Shown here one piece after another: positions 30,101 through 42,600 of a DNA stretch of 64,000 bases; the first letter of the stretch is position 1; every line of letters starts with the position of its first letter. The DNA is from Onchocerca volvulus (Eukaryota; Nematoda; Chromadorea; Rhabditida; Onchocercidae). A program made the position numbers and the translations under genes. The stretch is from NCBI GenBank assembly GCA_000499405.2, contig HG738145.1:106222-170221 (forward strand), given 5' to 3'. The notes under the pieces were generated by a model. It was not told where the DNA came from, searched no databases, and saw nothing but the letters and a program-made list of their open reading frames with translations.

Positions 30101-33100
30101 TTCAGGAAGAAGAGTTTTTCGAATTATTTATGCTTTGGATATAATATAGAACTACAGATTTCATTATGGCATAAATGATATAGTTAAAATTTTTGGATAA
30201 AATTCAGATGAATACTGTTTGAAAGATTGGATTTTTTTTAATTAAAATAAAATTCAAAATGCTGTTAGCACAGTCTCTTAATTTTTGTAGGATGTAAAAC
30301 AACCTTACTTATGTGGTCAACAATGGTTGCATCGTCTGCAGCAATTAAAATATTCGACATTTAAATTTAATTCATTTCTGGAATTTATGAGAACAAAACT
30401 TGAAAATGCTCCGGAATGTAATACTGATTCCGAAGAAAATATGGTTAGTATCTTATTTTAATTTTTGTTTTCGAGAAACATTGCTGTTAGAATTTTAAAA
30501 ATTTATTAATTATTCAATAACTTTTATGAATGTTCAGAAATACGCATATTAAATGATTTAAATAACTGAAGAAATTGGAAAAAATATATTTTTTTATCAA
30601 GATTTTTATTTTTATTGCGTTATAAATTATTGTAGACATTTAGTTCTTCTTTTAAATCTTCAATTTTTGATCATCATATTATGAATTAAATTCAAATATA
30701 AATTTTTTCCAGATCATCAAATTCAGTGGTATTCAGGATACTCAATTATCCCAGTTATATAAACAACATCAAGAATATGATGTAACACTTGATGCAATTA
30801 GAAAGACACAAGATGCTGCAGTAAGAATACTTGAAACTATTAAATGGTCGCTCTTTAATTCAGTGGATTGTGAGAATATCGCTATTTGGAAAAGGTAAAT
30901 CCTTTTTTTTTTTCTTGATATTTTTTGTAATATAGAAAAGTTGAGATTGTAGAATTTGAAATGTAAGGACGTTGCGTTTACACATTAAAAATTTCAATTA
31001 AGTTTCATGATTCTTGTTTTATGGAAATTTCAGGTTTAGTTTCAGGTTTAGTTACTGGAGCTCTCAATATTTACTATGGTTTTTAGATTCCCGGATTCTT
31101 TTCTAATTATTTTGATCATTCGATATAAAACAACTATCATTTTTCGAAGGCTGTTTCATTTTCGATTCAATTTATAGATTTAGTTTAGTTGATATTTTTT
31201 AACTTATTCAAATTCTTGCAGTTCCGATATATCGCGCACCATTGATATTGTGAAATCGGAAAGCACCGACATAAATTCTCATCTATCTCGAATCTCATCT
31301 GTAATGGCTGAAGAAGTTGAAGAAGCAATGGGAATCTTACATGAAATCTTAGAAGCGTTACCGAATCCCACAAATGTTCAGGAAACGATTCAAAACATAT
31401 CGTGGGAGAGAATTCAAGCTCTATTGATCATAATACAGAATACTTACAAGCAAGCAATGTCAATTGATTTAGATAATTCCCGATTTATGGATATTCTAAG
31501 GCAATTGATGAACTTGCTACGGAATTTGAGTTTTGATAAGGTTAGGCAGATTTGATATAATATAATGGCTAAAATCCTGTCTGTACATTTATTAAAAACG
31601 ATAATAACAAAAAATTTGTCAAATTATAATTTATCAAATTTTTGAAAACCAAACAATGTTTTAACATTGTTAGCCAGTTGATACCACATTATTTGGAAAG
31701 AGATTCATCTTAAATGCTTAGATTTTAGTTTGTTAAATAACTAGTAAATATGATCATGGAAAGATAAATTTATACAAATTTGAATTTAACTCATTATAAT
31801 TTCCTTTGATGATTTACTTTATTTTGTTTATATTATCTTAATATTTAAAAATTAATTTTCGAAACTAAATTCTGAATCATGCTAGAGATTAAAAGATGGA
31901 ATTTTTTTGCAGCCAACTGAGGCAATATGGAATTTGTGTGTGCAATTATCTGATGATAAAGGATCGATGGAATGTGACAGTTTGGAACAAGTAATTTCAA
32001 TAAATAGTACACTTTGTGAACTTTTATCATTCATTGTGGACGTAGTTGAAAATTCTGCAATTGAATTGGCAAAGTATTATATGCATTTCGAGGCAATGAC
32101 TGCTGCGCTTCTTGAAAAAGTTTGTTCTTCAAGTTTTGCAATTTTTTTTTTTTATTGATTTTAAACTGAGGATGCCGCTAAAACTGGTCATTTTAATACA
32201 GTGTTAAGGAATAGTTATATTGAATGATTAAATAATTTTGTAAAAGTCGTTAGCACTACGAATAAAAAGAGAAAAATACGATCCATTTAGTTATTTAATT
32301 TTTTCAAGTCTGCTCAGTATTTCCAGTTATTCTTTTGATGATGTAAGATTCACTTAGGTTATTTGCTTCATTTCTAGCTTTATAAGAAATGTTGGATTAC
32401 TAGTTTTTTGATGTGATTATTGGAATCAGTTATTTGTTAGGGTTATGTGAATCCAATACCAAAGCCTCAAAAGGAAAGTAGTGAAAAGGATGAAGGCGAA
32501 CTGCAGTCATCTGAGGATGATATCGCTGGTTTGGGAGATGCTAAAGGTGAGAAAGATGTTGGCGATGATATCGATGAGACAGGACAGGTAAATTATTTTG
32601 GAACTACAGAATGAAAAAAAGTAAAATTATATTTGGCGATATGTTCATTCTCGAGATTCTTTGAACTCATTATTTTCGTTCATTTTTTTTAGTTATCTGA
32701 AGTTAGGAATTTGAACTTTTAAATTTAGATTCGAAGCTTCAACTTGAAATTTGATGTCGAATTTTTACTGATTCAAGATTTTCGAAGTTATCTTTAAATA
32801 TCTATTTAAATATCGATATTTCCGTTTTTTAGGTTGAAGGTTTGAAAGGTGACGAAGAAAATGTAGACGAGGGAACAGACAAAAATGGCGATGATAGTAC
32901 ACCACTTGATATGGATGACGATTTTGGCGGATGTCTGGAAGATATTGATCGTGAACAGCACGGTGGTTAGTGTTATTCCTTACTAATTCATTATTCAAGC
33001 AATTTCGGGAATTCATTCACATAATGGAGGCAAAATAATTTGCTTATTCTACGTTGATTACATCTTTCTAAGGAATATTTTTCCATTTGTAGATAGTGAA

Positions 33101-36100
33101 GAAAGTGGTGAAGATGAAGACAATGAACCTGATACGAATATGGAAATGGGAGATGTTAACCAAAGTGAAGAAGATAAATTAGATCCTGATTTGTGGGATC
33201 AAAATGATGATAATGAGAAAGAACTTGTTGAAGGCAGTGAAGGTTTAATTTTATATTTTGTATAAGGAGAATCATTAGAATCATCTTGTCATTTTCTCAA
33301 GTAGAATTTAACGAAAGAATGGGGAAATTTAATATTTCTTTCTAAAGAAATTAACAAAAATTTTAACTGAAAGATGAATGAGAAGATTATCTCAGATGAT
33401 AGTTGGTGATTGAATCGTCAAGGCGAAAAACAATTTACTGATGCAATAATTATTGTATTTTAACTGTATCGACCGTTCTTATTAATTTTATGATATTCTT
33501 TTCTAGGTGCCAATAAAGCAACAGATAATATGGGGGCGAATAACGATGAAGGGGATTCTGAAAATGACAAAAATAATAAAGATGCAAATAACGCTGATGA
33601 TGACAAAAATAATGAAGATGTTGATGATGATGATGATGATGATTTGGAAAATGTGGATGAACGTGAATTATTAGACAGTGGCGTGGACAATCAGGATCCC
33701 AAACAAAGTGATGAACGAAATGATTCTAATGATAATGAAAACAAATTGGAGGACGATATGGAAAATGTCATGAACGATAAATTGGATGAGGATGAAGATC
33801 AATCGGATGATAATATTGAAGAAGAATTGCAAACTGAAATGACTGAAAAGAATGATGAGGAAATGCAGGAAAATTTGCTGGTACTCATTCACTGTTATAC
33901 TTATGACATTACATGAATTGCTAAACAATATTTAAGAAATATAGTTAGATGATCAGCAATTTACATAGGGGTTTTCTTAAAATTATTGGAATGAGTAAAT
34001 GTTTTTTTTCATTCTTTTCAAATTGTAACATTTCTAATTTTTAAATTTATATTTTATCCTTTGACATCTGAAATTTCAAATTTTAATGTAAGTACTAACT
34101 TTTATGATTCATATTTGGTTTGACTTAATTATTTATTTTTCGGATCTTTATTCAAACTTGCATTGAAGGCCTTAATCCATCATTCTTCTCAGAATACCAG
34201 TTATTTGTTCGTTTTTAGAACGAAACAACTGATGCTACTGTGGAAGAATTAAACAAGAATGATGATGAAGTTCTAAAAGGCGGTGCAGGAGGAATGGAAA
34301 AAGGAGCGGTGGAAGATAATATGGACAAAAATAGTATTTCAAACCCTAACGTCATGGATGAGGACGAAGAAAATATGAAAGAGAAGTACAATTGTTTTTT
34401 AAGATAAATATTTGAAATTATAAATCGAGTTAATTTAAAATAATTATGTTTGTATCTTTATAGTGATTCAAGAACAGAAATGGACAATGAAGGGAAAAAT
34501 GGCTGTGGAGAATCGAAAGATGACGATATTAGTAATGAAAAACCAGAAAATGTGAAAAAAGATGACAAGAAATCTGAGAAAGAGAAGAAATTGGCTGATG
34601 ATATTACTGACATCACTATACAAGAAATTCTTCCAAGTTAATCTTCAAACAAGTTTCCGATTTTTTGACCCTTCATGACTTTCATTCTGATTATAATCTG
34701 GATGCGAATATTTATTGAATTATTCGGTTCAATTTTTTATGAGTCATCTTATCTGCTGTCACTTAAATCCTTAAATTACTTCATTCTTCCCGGTAAGCAA
34801 TAATTTATATGATTCATTAATCATACATTAATTATAATTTGAAGGCGAAGGTGAACAAAAAGATGAAGAAGGCCCTGAATTTGGATACAATAATGAAAAT
34901 AATAGCAGTTTGCGCGAACAAATTGTCATCGATAAAAGTTCGGTAGAAGAAGCGAGAAATTCAAAAGGAAATAGAGACCAGCTAAAGGATTTGAAGAATA
35001 TAAGTGCGGAAGGGGTATATCGTTAATAATGTTTTTTTTAGTATTTAGTGCAATTTAAATTTAAAAAAAAAAAAAACTTCACTTCAATTTCGAGAACCAC
35101 AAGATCCCATTAATTTTAATGCAAATTTTTAAGTCACATTATTTCTAAAACCAGTTTCAATCATTTCTCAAAGTTTATCTGTGATGATGACGTTAACAAT
35201 ATGAGACCAGAGACCTAGTAAGCAAAATGATGATAAATTTTGATTTATTGCACAACTGATTGGTGACATTATATAGGATGAAAAAATGATGGAAGATGAT
35301 AATACTGAAGATAGACAAGAAGTGAACGAGAACGATTTGATCGATGCTGATATCTGGAATTCCGATTTCCATAACTCAATTATCCATTCGTCAACAGATT
35401 TTTATCATTTGGTAGCTTTTTTAAAAAAGGAATTTCGAAAAAGTAGGGAGTTAATATACTTTATTTTGAAAAAATAACTTGTGGTTGTTTATAATTTCTG
35501 AAGTTTTTGAAGTTTCATTTTTCGTCGCTTCATCAATTTTTGTCTGTTGCGCAAAAATTGTTTTACATTACCATTTTCTTTCTTTTTGCATTGTATGAGA
35601 GAATAAAAATAGGTTTTGGAAGCGAATCGTATAGTTTCAAATCATAGTTGTGCAGTAGTAAGCACTTTTTTCATTAATTTCTATTGCAATTAGGTGGAGC
35701 AGTCAGTTTCAACAAGCAATTTACTGGATGCAGAGGAAGTAGTTTCATCAAGCGCTGATGCAGAAGAACGATGGAATAGAATTTCTGATTCAATTTCTGT
35801 TTTAGCAGCTGAGCTTTCGGAAAATTTACGAATGATTATTGAGCCAACTGTAGCTTCAAGATTTGAGTAAGTTTTTTCAGAATGAAAATACATTCTGATG
35901 TAATCTTAATCGAAATTTCCTTACACTATATTCACATAAAAATTTCTTCAACTTTTTCCACTGTATATATCACAAATCGCTTGCTATTTCCTTTGAATAT
36001 ATTTATTATCCATTTTCAGAGGTGATTATCGAACAGGTAAAAGATTAAATATGCGCCGTTTGATTGCATATATTGCTAGCGGCTATAGGAAAGATAAAAT

Positions 36101-37301
36101 TTGGTTACGTCGTACGAAAAAAGCTCAACACAATTACCAAATTCTAATCGCTGTTGATGACTCGGCTTCTATGCATGATAACCAGATTAAATTGGTATGA
36201 ATTTGCGGATTTTACTTTAAATTGCAATTTTCTATTTTATTTCTTGAAAACTGAAACTTTTAATTGAGAGTTAGTATGAGCAACCGGAAAGATAATAATG
36301 CAGCATTAATGCTGCATGGAAATTATAGGAAATTAGTAACTGCATTACATCTATATCCTTTTATATTTTCATTGTTTTATTTTTACGATACTAGAGTGAT
36401 TGATAAATGTGTTGATATTTCTTTTACCAGGAGTCGTAGATAAAGACTGTTGAGCGGGCATTGTGATTTTACAGTATACAAAGTTGATTTTCAGAAAGCT
36501 TGTCAAAGTGTTGCTATGATTGAAAGTGGATTGCGAAGACTTGAAATAGGGCAGTTGGCAATCTGCAAATTTGGTGCCTCAGTGAAAATGATTTCCGACT
36601 TTGGAAATTATGGTGATAGTGGATTGGGTGGAAAATTAATAAACGAACTGAATTTTGATCAAGACCGAACTGACTTAGTCAATTTGTTAAAGTGTAGTAA
36701 AAAGGTTCGAGTTTCTAGTTGTTCGAGAAATAACTATTCTAATGATGATTTAAGAATCTGGATTTTTAAAGTTTTAAAAAGAACTCATTTTGTTTGTAAG
36801 AGAAAAGCTTTCGTTCTAGATTTTTGAGCGAGCCAGAGGCCGCGAAAGGAATAACCAAATGTTGATCATTGTTTCGGATGGCAGAGGAGTATTGGCAGAT
36901 GGCGTTGAGACAACAAAAAAAGTCAGTTTAATTGATTTTTCGATTCTAGTAAATTTCAGGATTATTTTGGCAAATTTGCATTTGCAGAATTGCAAATTCT
37001 CAGCTTTTGCGGAATGTTATTATAAAAAATCTAAGAAATAAAATTCATACCATTTTAGGCTTTGGCTGAATTACATGCTGACCAAGTTACAGTACTTTTT
37101 GTGGCAATCGATAATGGTGAAAAGTCAATCGTTGATATGAAAGTAGCAGAATTTACAATAGATGGAAATGTGAATCTTATCCCATATTTGCAGAAATTTC
37201 CATTTCCATTTTATGTAGTTGTTGGTCATGTTGCTATGCTACCAGCTACAATTGGTGATGCGGTGAGACAGTGGTTTGAACTTACCGCTCGTGATTCGTG
37301 A
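3503..37301 (+). CDS. mdn-1: Midasin (MDN1/Rea1), AAA+ ATPase of 60S ribosome assembly
   Basis: Midasin is a single-chain hexameric AAA+ machine that tugs Ytm1/WDR12 and Rsa4/NLE1 off pre-60S particles in nucleolus and nucleoplasm. About 75 exons, summing to roughly 13.3 kb of coding sequence (about 4,400 residues), can be joined from a basic N-terminus (KIKKTKKRKRK) to LTARDS and a TGA at 37299-37301. That matches the usual animal midasin size. In order there are six AAA modules, each with a Walker A (GPIGCGKTS, GETGVGKTA, GETSCGKTA, GETGCGKTT, GPPGCGKSS, GKSGSGKST), a long helical linker, an Asp/Glu-rich tail and a MIDAS domain with DDSAS. The start is supported by an acceptor-like TTTCAG 10 nt upstream. 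Most internal junctions obey GT-AG and keep phase; introns are 50 nt to about 750 nt and T-rich. No break was found, so the gene looks intact. Individual exon edges are eye-placed. Confidence 0.95.
5750..5792 (+). repeat. 43-nt poly-T tract in midasin intron
   Basis: An uninterrupted T run begins about 17 nt after the donor of the intron that splits the AAA1 lid. It is the longest homopolymer in the window. Confidence 0.95.
6613..8663 (+). other. Midasin AAA2 module
   Basis: The opening exon has PVLLVGETGVGKTAIVQLLA (Walker A near 6705), then VNLSQHSDSSDLIGGY, the typical midasin segment before the long AAA2 insert. Walker B is GEWLLVDEINLA near 7917. Sensor FACMNPASDVGKRNLP and arginine finger RSRFTEIFV follow, across the junction at about 8081/8176. 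The 6990-7760 exons are the helical AAA2 insertion. All catalytic residues expected of an active site are visible. Confidence 0.85.
9039..10618 (+). other. Midasin AAA3 module
   Basis: Walker A is LLEGETSCGKTAMV near 9174. Next come INNHEHTDLQEYIGSYVPD, Walker B HWIILDELNLAP near 9613, sensor FATQNPVCTYAGRKRLS and arginine finger ALLNRFVVLRF. The lid exon (about 10429-10618) has the midasin signature LMTLRDLFRWGKR. The motifs match the family closely and no residue of the active site is missing. Confidence 0.88.
10782..12991 (+). other. Midasin AAA4 module
   Basis: The exon at 10782-11072 ends the AAA3 lid and carries the AAA4 Walker A VLIIGETGCGKTTVAQMLAK near 11022. The next exons hold the TEAADFLGSLRPVGEGKFKW loop, Walker B PLLIDEISLASDS near 11410, sensor VVATMNPGGDYGKKELS and arginine finger ALRNRFTEIW. 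The exon at 12361-12549 begins the lid with the TIRDIVA segment. Everything fits the midasin family order. Confidence 0.87.
13362..15697 (+). other. Midasin AAA5 module
   Basis: Walker A is ILLEGPPGCGKSSTVVALA near 13395. It is followed by LNLSEQT/DLADLFGCDVP, Walker B QWVLLDEMNLASQSVLEGLN (split between about 13773 and 14190), sensor FACQNPCSQGGNRRKLPKSF and arginine finger VNRFTSV. The lid exon has FNLRDLLRW. The split of the Walker B (DE|MNLA) across an intron is unusual-looking but in phase. Confidence 0.87.
15822..17272 (+). other. Midasin AAA6 module, degenerate Walker B
   Basis: Walker A is LIVGKSGSGKSTTIGILAS near 15895. The Walker B position reads YWILIENVNCC near 16740, with Glu in place of the usual Asp, as is common in the degenerate AAA6 of midasins. 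DFRVFFTMDDDYGSVSRAMR and NRSVELYL, rebuilt across the junction at 16978/17153, match the family's sensor and arginine finger area. This module closes the hexamer ring and feeds the linker. Confidence 0.82.
17473..32120 (+). other. Midasin linker region, about 30 small exons
   Basis: Predicted largely helical, low-conservation coding sequence between the ring and the acidic tail. Examples are LNDPSYSNIWRQ (about 20109-20237), the exon at about 25309-25550, and KKLDAQKEPIEKQLNDFVKI (27870 on), which matches the conserved midasin motif before the tail. Phase is consistent where tested, for example the 24572/24854 join that needs a GTCAGT donor. Several exon ends in 18380-19530 are uncertain. Confidence 0.7.
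27420..27612 (+). other. GC-richer intronic patch with short ORF
   Basis: Inside a midasin intron (exons end near 27370 and restart near 27866) lies a stretch clearly richer in G+C than its surroundings. In the frame from about 27437 it reads PFGLKGFKIVLGDFGGFAVG and onward for about 43 residues to a TGA near 27567; the same frame continues 15 further residues after it. The flanking exons join in phase without it, so it is not a midasin exon. Origin is unknown: a gene or transposon fragment, or an endosymbiont-derived insertion. Confidence 0.35.
32441..35410 (+). other. Midasin Asp/Glu-rich tail
   Basis: About seven exons encode mostly D, E, N, K and S, with runs such as VDDDDDDDLENVDE near 33620. 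In midasins this flexible tail connects the linker to the MIDAS domain and is characteristic of the family. The last part (NSDFHNSIIHSSTDFYHL, to about 35410) leaves the acidic composition. Confidence 0.88.
35695..37301 (+). other. Midasin MIDAS (von Willebrand A-like) domain
   Basis: Exons are about 35695-35866, 36021-36196, 36495-36704, 36821-36919 and 37060-37301. The metal-site motif DDSAS sits in ILIAVDDSASMHD near 36150, the conserved Thr is in DQDRTDLV, and the third metal loop is VSDGRG. The preceding GDYRTGKRLNMRRLIAYIAS is the standard midasin lead-in. This domain binds the UBL domains of Rsa4 and Ytm1. The protein ends ARDS. Confidence 0.93.
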
Positions 37302-38410
37302 ATTTGTTGTTTTTAAATTTGATATTTGCGCTTAATTGAAATATTTGTATTTATGAGGAAAAGCAGAGATTTTTATTGATCCTTTCATTTGCTTTCAACT
37401 TCAAAACATCATCTAAAATTCAAAAATTCGAAATGGAAACATGACAGATGTAAAATTTTTCATTTTAAAATGAAGGATTTAGAATTTACCGATCTGGTCA
37501 TTGGAAAATTTGAAGGAAAATTTTCAGATAAAAAAAAAAAGAAAGAAAAACAGAAATTAAAGAATTTTTGCGCATATTTTGAAACTATGCAATAATTTCT
37601 TTTGAAATAATTGGAAATCTAGAAAATTTTTCGAAAGATATTAGTCAATTGTTTACAAAAGGATATTTCAAAATTTGATTTTCATATTTATTTCTCAATT
37701 TGTTCACTTTGTTGCATTACGGGTAATATTATCATATGTTGTTGGTTTTTTTTTTTAAATAAAATTTATTGAAATTCAAATATTGCATATACATACATTC
37801 ATTCAATTTTTGAAAAGAATTCGCGAGCAAAAAATTAAGCTAACATTGTTAATTGACTCTTCGTAACGTGCGGTTGAATCAATAATACGTAATTGTTATC
37901 ATTTCTGTACTTCAAGTTTCACGGTACGCAACATTTTCTCATATGCCTGGTTCATCCTAATTTATATACTCGGTGAAGAATTGGGAGAAAATGGAAATCA
38001 TCAAATTTAATCGATTTAGAGTTAAAAAAGTTACAGGGATTGCGTTTGATCACATATTTTCCGTACTTTTTTCTTACATATTTTGTATGATAAAACATAT
38101 ACATGCATGCATTTTGCAGTAGTAATATTCTACTTGAACATGTTATTATCCATTTTGCAAAAAACTTCCTGCATCTCAAAAAATGAATTTTAAGTTAGAT
38201 TTTTCGAAAATTATACTTCTGAAATTTTTGTAATGTAATTTAAAAATTGATAGAAATGATAGTGCGTTTTTTATATATTATTCAACTATATGTTTATGCA
38301 AAATTTTTTGCAAATATTCCTTGCATTTATTTTACAATAGCAATGCATGCATATTATAGAAGAATTTTTTTGCTTGCAAATGTTGCAAAAATTGCTCTGA
38401 CATACACATT
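37302..38410. other. Intergenic, midasin 3' flank
   Basis: AT-rich without a convincing gene. An AATAAA hexamer lies at 37758-37763, about 460 nt past the midasin stop. Short open frames on both strands here have Lys/Phe/Ile-rich composition typical of random AT-rich DNA. Confidence 0.55.
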
Positions 38411-38830
38411 TTTCGTAAATCTACATGCGCTCAGAATACAGATTTCATATAAATTTAAAAAGAAATATAAAATGCAAACGTGAAATCCTGCATGTCTTTT
38501 CACGCAAATTTAAAAAAATATGAATTGCAAACGTGCAGATTTTACATAAATTTAGAAGAAATAAAAATTGCTCACGTGAAATCTGCACGTTTTTTTTCCC
38601 ATAAATTTAAGAGAAATATACTTTGCAAGCGTGCAAATTTCACATAAATTCAGGGGAAATGTAAATTGCGAGAAATGTAAATTTTTTAGGAGAAATATAA
38701 ATTACGAACGTGAAATCTGCATGCAAATTTAAAAGAAATATGAATTGCGAACGTGCAGACTTCACACAAATTTAGGAGAAATATAAATTGCGAACGTGCA
38801 GATTAGTAAATAACGTGCAGACTTATATGA
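38410..38830. repeat. Degenerate minisatellite, about 43-bp unit
   Basis: About eight to nine imperfect copies share a core like AGAAATATAAATTGCGAACG followed by TGCAGATTTCACATAAATTT. Spacing is about 40-60 bp because some copies are broken or fused. Most copies carry ACGTG. It sits between the midasin 3' end and the start of the Tudor gene. Confidence 0.8.
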
Positions 38831-38966
38831 GCGGTTATATGCAAATGTGGTGATACAAATGATCGAAAGACATACAATCAGCATGCACGTGCGTGAAGTT
38901 AAAGACTTACAGTCGTGTAGTGCGATGAGCGCGGGTTCGCCTTAAGTTTTAAGCTCTTACAATTCT

Positions 38967-39083
38967 GAATTCCTGAGATTTTTTCATCGAGGTATGAGAT
39001 TTAACGAATAGAATTGATCGGGAATTGAATTCCTGAGATCTTTTCATCGAGGTATGAGATTCAACGAATAGAATTGATCGGGA
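38967..39083. repeat. 60-bp direct tandem duplication
   Basis: Two copies start at 38967 and 39027 (period 60) and differ at only a few positions. Each starts GAATTCCTGAGAT and includes CATCGAGGTATGAGATT and AACGAATAGAATTGATCGG. Close identity suggests a recent event. It lies about 0.6 kb upstream of the Tudor gene ATG. Confidence 0.9.
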
Positions 39084-39635
39084 TTATCTCGGACACATTA
39101 AAAACATCCGATAGAAGTAAGTTAAAATAGAATATACAGAAATTAAAATAGAAGTAAGTTTCATCCATCGTTCAGTATTTTGAGTGAAAAATCATGATAA
39201 AATTGAAGAGATATTTTCTTTTTTTTTTTTTTTTTTTTTTTAAATTAATATGTTTTCGGAAATGAAATTCCATTTCCGATTTTTCAGCATTTCATTTATG
39301 TTTATTTTTCGGAATTTGAAAATTTTCCTAATTTTGCTTTTCCTTTTTGAAATTTTTCATACGAAAAACATGAAATTTCCGGAAATATTATCGTATTTCA
39401 AAAATTAATGAATGAAGCAATATAATATATTTAATATAGTATCTATGTAATATCGAGTAAAACGTGTCTCGTTGTACCAATTAGATAATTCCAGTAATTC
39501 CATTATTCACTAATTAAAATAATAGTATCAATTAATTTCGTCAAATTGTTTCGAATTATTAATATTTTCTGGGAAAACTTTCCAGTGATTCTTTTTTTTC
39601 TTTATTTTATATTTTGAAAAGAGAAAATAAGAAGA
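39084..39635. other. Upstream region of the Tudor gene
   Basis: AT-rich with a 22-nt T tract near 39219 and no clear core promoter. TTTCCAG at about 39582-39588 is a possible trans-splice or UTR acceptor, leaving about 47 nt before the ATG. Confidence 0.4.
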
Positions 39636-42600
39636 ATGCGTTTCGGTGGTAAATACTTGGTAGCTGCACCACCAGATGGTCGAGCGCTTTGGGTACGACA
39701 TGATGGCTCATCAAGTTTGTATTTTTTTTGAATTTCAAACTTTTATCCCCAGTGTATCCAGTTTCCTGTTTTATTTCCGCTTTATAGTCTTTTTATTTTA
39801 TTTTTTCATCTTTTTTTGTTTTTTCATCTACATTATTTTAAGACTTTCCTAAACGATTGAAGTAAAATTAATCCATAATTAAAGCAAGCCAAATTTGATT
39901 GAAGAGAAACTTGTTTCTAGCATAAAGAAAGATTTTTATACTGTTTTTCAGCTATAAATTGTAATGATCTTTTTTTGAAATTTAAAACTTTTTTTAGATT
40001 TTCTAGGATTTAAAATTCTTTATCCTAAAATTTATATGCATAAATTTACAGTAAATCTAATGGCAAGCACGTGTTTCATTCCGGCTGTACTGGTATTACC
40101 GATAGATGATTGCTTTGAAGTTCGAATTCTACGAGTGGATCGTGTAGCGAAATGTTTATACGTAAGACCATTATGTAACGATAATCAATATGATGAATTA
40201 AATGCAACTCTTTCCGCTGCGACAGCAAACGATGAAGTAGATTCATGCCATCATGCGGTATCGCAACCGCTTAACATGAGTAAGTTTAACGACAAAATGT
40301 AGTTACACATGCTAAAGTATGTGAGTTAACTGATACTGCAAATTTTGAGCGTTTATGCGACTAAATATGTGATGTTAAATCGCATATTCAACAGTTAAAA
40401 ATTTGTCTTCATTAGTTAGTTCTCTAAAATGTTACACGTAAATTCGTATTACTTGCATATTATGATGCATGATTATTAATATATTGCCTGACTGATGGAA
40501 AAACCTTCCTATATTCATGTTTTTCATCAATAAACAGCATAATGCAAATTTTTGATGATTATTTTTTGATAATAAAATTATTATTTTAAGGCACTGTATA
40601 TATGGCGCGAACAGAGAAAGGATATCTAAGAGCAGTATTATTGAAGAAGGAAATGAAAGTAAATTGCCCGGTATGCTTTGAAATATTCATCATTTCAAAC
40701 AAGATTGATCATTATTTTCTTTGGCATTAGAATGATAATCATATTCTTTAGTTATTCTAATTTATACAGATTTTCTGAAGTTTACTACATAACCATTAGT
40801 TCGTTGATTTGAGTATTAATCGATGATTACGACATTCTTCTAGAAGTTTACTGATGATTACATCATTAATTCAAAATGTAATGATATACATAGCTTATAA
40901 TAGTGCTTATCAGTTTCTGAAGAAGTTCAGAAAGCTATTAGATCATTTTATCTAATACATTTAATCAATATTTCGCTCGTTTTTCAGTAAAATACATTTA
41001 AAGAAAAAAAGGAATATCAAGCATAGATAGTATTAACCGTGCGCACTGAAAATGGATTTTGAAAAGATGCGTGATTTTAGATGTATGGTATTGATCATGG
41101 AGAGGTATATGATATAAGTGCAAATGATGTATGCGAATTATTACCATCATTGCTTGATGTACCACCTCTTTGTCTATGTATTGTCTTGAAGTCCTGTTGT
41201 AATACGAATAAATGCGAGGAATTTACATCCTTCGAAGAGGGAGCGATTTGCATAGCTAAAATTTGTAAATTTTTTTTTTTTTTTGCCATACTTCGCGTCA
41301 GATTGCAATCTTCTTATTTTTTCCAATCTGGAGCTATTCAACTAAAATTTTAGATATATATATATAACATTACATGAAAATATAAGACTGTTCTATCTCA
41401 GTTTCAAACAAATTGATAGTCACCTCTGTTAGTTTTCCAAACTCTTCATCATGTTGTATGATTATTTTTTGATAATTTTCCTTCATTTAAGGCAATGAGT
41501 TTCCTTCAAATTATCCTCAACGAGCAAAAGAAATGTATCCACCGGCAATAATGTCACAAATATACAAGAAGGATGAGCATGGGAAATTTGTTGAAATCAC
41601 TTGTACTATGAAGGTCAGAGATAGGCTGTATAAACGTTCTTTCCGAATAATAGATTTCGAAAATCTTTTGGATTGTCGAAAACTCACAAGCTCACATTCT
41701 TACAAATAACTTATTAGAACTGCCCAATTTTTGAAATATTGAAATCGAATTTTTTAGTGGTTTTAAGCATATCCAGCAAAAACTTTTTCACTTTGCTTTC
41801 CTATACTGATAGATTAATAAATTACCGTATTTTAGGTTATTGATAAGGTCCCTGAAGCTCCTCTAATTCCTGTTACTAATGAAATTCGATTTTCGCGAAC
41901 TGTCGAATCCAGTGTTGTACCTGCATCGGTGGTCGCTGAATCAGTTGCTAGCAGAAAAGTTTTCTTCCAAGCGTGTGTCAGTTTTTGGAAAAATAGAATA
42001 TTTTTGGGACAGGTTTTTGGGTCTCGGTGGAATACTTTCTTCGGAGTTTCAAAAGTTCTAATCATTGTATATCTGTTATGTATAAAAGTGTTGATGAAAT
42101 TGATTTGACAGTATTCTCTTTTTTAGAATTTTAAAGAATTTCCAATATATTGTTCGATAATTTTGTGTTGTATAGATTCGTCTCATATAAAAAGACGATG
42201 TAGATATGTATATATGTTCATTTACATACACTTTTACGCAAATAAGTATATCAATATATATATATATATATGTTTTTTATTGCTTTTCATAGAATTTACT
42301 GGAATAAGGAGAGCACGCGCCAAAATTCGGCATATCATATTATGATCATAATAGTAGTATAGGTAGCAATGATAATAGATAAATAATGATTATTTAATCC
42401 AGACGGGTATGATTCTGTTCTTTATTGCACTTTTTCATTTCGAGGAATTTTAAATTAAAGCAGCTTCATCTTTTGTTTACTGTTAATGAAAATTTGGATC
42501 TCTGGTCTAATAATTTCTCTATTGCGAACCTGTCTCAAATTTTAGGTTGAAAATATCTCCAATGGAATGAATCAAGCTGACAAAGTATTTAATCACAATT

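Noticed and set aside
33460..33690. Minus-strand open frame rich in Ser/Leu opposite the acidic tail
   Set aside because: It is the antisense shadow of GAT/GAA-rich midasin codons and has no splice or start context.
38247..38483. + strand open frame with hydrophobic, membrane-like composition
   Set aside because: It runs into the minisatellite and its Phe/Ile/Tyr content follows from AT-rich DNA; no family signature.
42292..42345. Possible extra Tudor-gene exon (FTGIRRARAKIRH)
   Set aside because: The exon ending FLGQ near 42010 joins directly in phase to RTNINGGSD at 42926, and inclusion of this piece would meet a stop.
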